64,000 nucleotides of DNA. Origin: Kitasatospora cineracea. GTDB taxonomy: Bacteria > Actinomycetota > Actinomycetes > Streptomycetales > Streptomycetaceae. The position numbers and the translations under genes are program-made. Positions within the stretch are counted from its first letter, which is position 1. Every line of letters starts with the position of its first letter. Location of the stretch: the NCBI RefSeq assembly GCF_003751605.1, contig NZ_RJVJ01000003.1, positions 372,001 to 436,000 on the forward strand, written 5' to 3'. Below, piece by piece: positions 62,139 to 64,000 of this stretch. The notes under the pieces were generated by a model, which did not search any database, was not told the DNA's origin, and saw only the letters and a program-made list of their open reading frames with translations.

Positions 62139-63251
62139 TCAGTAGACGAGGCCCTGGGCGAGGGCCTGCTGGGCGCTGTCCTTGGTGAAGTGGCCGTCCT
62201 TGATGATCACCTTGGGCTGGACGCCCGCCGTCCCGTAGAAGTCCTTCAGCGACTGGAACGCCAGCGGGCCGAACCGCGGGTTGGTCTCGATGTCCGCGAC
62301 CAGCTGCCCGTCCACCACGCCCTGCACGGCCTGCCGGATGCCGTCGATCGACACGATCCGGATGTCCTTGCCCGGGGTCTTCCCGGCCGAGCGCATCGCC
62401 TGGATCGCGCCCAGCGCCATGCCGTCGTTCTCCGCGTACACGGCGTTGACGTCCGGGTGCGCCTGGAGCAGCTGCTCCATCACCTTCTGGCCCTCGGTCT
62501 GGTCGAAGTTCGCCGTCTGCGAGGCCACCACCTGCACGTTCGGGTACTTGGCGGCGAGCCGGTCGGTGAAGCCCTTGGTGCGGTCCGCCGAGACGTTGTT
62601 GCCGGGCGTGCCCTGCAGGACCGCCACGTGCGCCTGCCCGCCGGTCGCGGCGGCCAGGTCGTCCGCGGCGATCTGCGCCTGCCCGTAGAAGTCCGAGCCG
62701 ATGAAGGCGACGAAGTCGCCGCACGCGGTGCCGGTCACCGTGCGGTCGATGGTCAGCACCGGGATCTTCTTCGCCTTCGCCGCGGCCAGCGCCGGGCCGA
62801 GGCCGTCCGAGTTCTCCGGCGCCACGATCAGTACCTGCGCGCCCTGCGCGATCATGTCCTGGATCTGCGCGTTCTGGGCGTTGACGTCGGCGTTCGCGTT
62901 GCGCTCGATCAGCTTCACGCCGAGCTTCTTCGCCTCCGCCTCGATGCTGGCGGTCTCCGCGGCCCGGAACGGGTTGCTGGTCGACTCCGACTGCGAGAAC
63001 CCGACCACGGTCTTCCCGTCGGCCAGGTCCAGCTTCGGCGCGCCGTACGTGTCGGCCGTACAGCCGGGGCCGCTCGCGCTCGCCGACGGCGAGACCACCT
63101 GCTGGGCGGCGGCACTGTTCGCGCCCGCCGCCGCAGCTCCGCTCCCGGAGCCCTGGCCGGAACCCTGGTTGGTGCAGGCGGACGCCGACGCGCACAGTCC
63201 CGCGACGAGCAGTGCGGCGACGGCGGACTTGGCGCGCAGGGTGGGGTTCAT
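62139..63251 (-). CDS. Sugar-binding lipoprotein (YtfQ/RbsB type)
   Basis: 370 residues from ATG 63251. A lipobox ends in ASAC with Cys26 lipidated. A linker of about 45 residues precedes a type-1 periplasmic-binding fold starting TVVGFSQSESTSNPFRAAE. The SNPFR block and later NVSADRTKGF and AVYAENDGMALGAIQA match galactofuranose/arabinose binders of the YtfQ group. The opposite-strand transcription places it first in a six-gene operon. Arabinose is the most likely sugar given the arabinofuranosidases nearby. Confidence 0.88.
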   Translation of the reverse strand: MNPTLRAKSAVAALLVAGLCASASACTNQGSGQGSGSGAAAAGANSAAAQQVVSPSASASGPGCTADTYGAPKLDLADGKTVVGFSQSESTSNPFRAAETASIEAEAKKLGVKLIERNANADVNAQNAQIQDMIAQGAQVLIVAPENSDGLGPALAAAKAKKIPVLTIDRTVTGTACGDFVAFIGSDFYGQAQIAADDLAAATGGQAHVAVLQGTPGNNVSADRTKGFTDRLAAKYPNVQVVASQTANFDQTEGQKVMEQLLQAHPDVNAVYAENDGMALGAIQAMRSAGKTPGKDIRIVSIDGIRQAVQGVVDGQLVADIETNPRFGPLAFQSLKDFYGTAGVQPKVIIKDGHFTKDSAQQALAQGLVY

Positions 63252-63301
63252 ACGCCCGATCACATCCTTGACTGCGTGGGGAAGTCACCGGCTACCCGCC
63301 G

Positions 63302-63314
63302 GTTTCCAACGATG
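63302..63314. promoter_or_regulatory. TTTCCAAC element 1
   Basis: TTTCCAACGATG lies 50-62 bases upstream of the binding-protein start. Related copies occur at 63421-63432 (minus strand) and 63502-63513. Confidence 0.45.
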
Positions 63315-63420
63315 TAGAGGGACGATGGGGCATTCCGCCGGACAGTGTCAAGAAGTCGCGCGTCAACTCGTGGCGACCCGACGGGGCGTCAATGCTGTGG
63401 TGTGGCTGCTGATCTGCGCC

Positions 63421-63432
63421 GATGTTGGAAAG
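63421..63432. promoter_or_regulatory. TTTCCAAC element 2 (minus strand)
   Basis: Read on the minus strand it is CTTTCCAACATC, one of three similar elements in the region 63252-63575, which holds no gene. Confidence 0.45.
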
Positions 63433-63501
63433 GGTGGGGGCAGCGCTGCGCGAGGGCTGGACAGCGGTGGCGGCGGGTGCTCTGGTGTCGCGGGAGCAGT
63501 C

Positions 63502-63518
63502 TTTCCAACGTTGTGAAA
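63502..63518. promoter_or_regulatory. TTTCCAACGTTG operator-like element 3
   Basis: TTTCCAACGTTGTGAAA has a perfect CAACGTTG core flanked by TTTC and GAAA. It is the most symmetric of the three copies and fits a LacI operator with an AACGTT centre. Confidence 0.55.
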
Positions 63519-63575
63519 CGAGGAACTTGGCATGGACACCAGTTGTCGCGGAGGGGGCGGCGACCTACCGGCGAC

Positions 63576-64000
63576 TCACCCGCGACCCGCCAGGCCGGTA
63601 CGGGCTGCGGTCCGGACCCGGCGGTCGGGATGGCGGGTCAGCGCGCGGAGCGGCTCCGCGGCCCGCCGGTCCCGGGCCGCGCCCAGGCCGGCGGTGAGGG
63701 CCAGGATTACGCGGTGGTCGGGCTCGGCGGCCAGCCAGGGCAGGAAGAGGTCGACCAGCGGGGCGTCGAACGGGTTGTCGTCCCCGTGCTGGTCGCCGTC
63801 GACCTCCGCGGAGAAGTGGACCGTCCGGAGCACCTCCGCGCCGAAGTACCGCTCCCGCGGGTCGGACCGGTCGCGCAGGGCGGCCGCGAAGTCCCAGCCG
63901 GTGTGGTGCCCCGCGGAGGTGTGGTGCCCTGCGGGGATGCGGCGCTCCGCGACGGCGCGGGTGGTCTCGGACCACACCACGTGCTCGAGGTCGGGCGCGG
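63576..64000 (-). CDS. HEAT-repeat-like protein, C-terminal part (truncated by window edge)
   Basis: The frame stays open to base 64000, so about 141 C-terminal residues are visible. The last 60 have two short helical repeats (DHRVILALTAGLGAARDR, then EPLRALTRHPDRRVRTAART) typical of HEAT or PBS-lyase-like repeats. No catalytic motif is seen. The function is unknown. Confidence 0.6.
   Translation of the reverse strand, partial: APDLEHVVWSETTRAVAERRIPAGHHTSAGHHTGWDFAAALRDRSDPRERYFGAEVLRTVHFSAEVDGDQHGDDNPFDAPLVDLFLPWLAAEPDHRVILALTAGLGAARDRRAAEPLRALTRHPDRRVRTAARTGLAGRG

Overview
The window is uniformly very GC-rich. It uses GTG and TTG starts, has tightly coupled ATGA/GTGA gene junctions, and carries a Tap/Tpg telomere-protein gene pair. 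It also has CebR-type operators and families such as SCO2583-like, DUF4253 and I36 inhibitors. All of this points to a Streptomyces or Kitasatospora-type actinomycete with a linear replicon. No tRNA, rRNA, CRISPR array or insertion sequence was seen.

Layout. Positions 1-11.8 kb hold mixed genes: the end of a DMT transporter, a secreted NlpC/P60 hydrolase, a GNAT protein, a DUF4253 protein, a DUF2236 oxygenase-like protein fused to EF-hands, a FtsX/ATPase exporter pair, a SCO2583-like membrane protein, a small tautomerase and a secreted I36-type inhibitor. Positions 12.2-15.1 kb carry tap-tpg, which maintains linear telomeres. From 16.2 kb to the right end lies a roughly 47 kb plant-polysaccharide utilisation island.

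The island has six blocks. (1) 16.2-22.5 kb, minus strand: a CUT1 sugar ABC transporter (binding protein and two permeases) followed by GH51 and GH43 arabinoside/xyloside hydrolases, divergent from a large secreted GH43 enzyme (22.9-26.0 kb). (2) 26.3-30.8 kb: xylFGH and a ROK regulator for xylose. (3) 30.9-42.2 kb: two GH6 cellulases, a CebR-like repressor, a GH1 beta-glucosidase and a complete Opp/Dpp-type five-gene transporter. (4) 42.3-49.9 kb: secreted GH62, GH10, CE1 and GH9 enzymes. (5) 50.2-52.7 kb: an unusual D12-type DNA methyltransferase-like protein and a hydroxyacid dehydrogenase. (6) 52.9-63.3 kb: a secreted GH54 arabinofuranosidase, two LacI regulators, an aldose 1-epimerase and a CUT2 transporter with two permeases (YtfQ-YtfR-YtfT-YjfF type). 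The window ends in a truncated HEAT-repeat protein.

How it works together. Secreted GH6/GH9 enzymes cut cellulose. GH10, CE1, GH62, GH54 and GH43 enzymes dismantle arabinoxylan. Four different ABC transporters bring in cello-oligomers, xylo/arabino-oligomers, xylose and probably arabinose. Intracellular GH1, GH43 and GH51 enzymes finish hydrolysis. Regulation is visible as families of palindromes. TGGRAGCGCTYCCA sits at the cellulose genes and TGTKAGCGCTMACA at the xylan genes. A TTGTCGC/GCAACAA element lies at xylF, and TTTCCAACGTTG-like elements lie near the probable arabinose operon.
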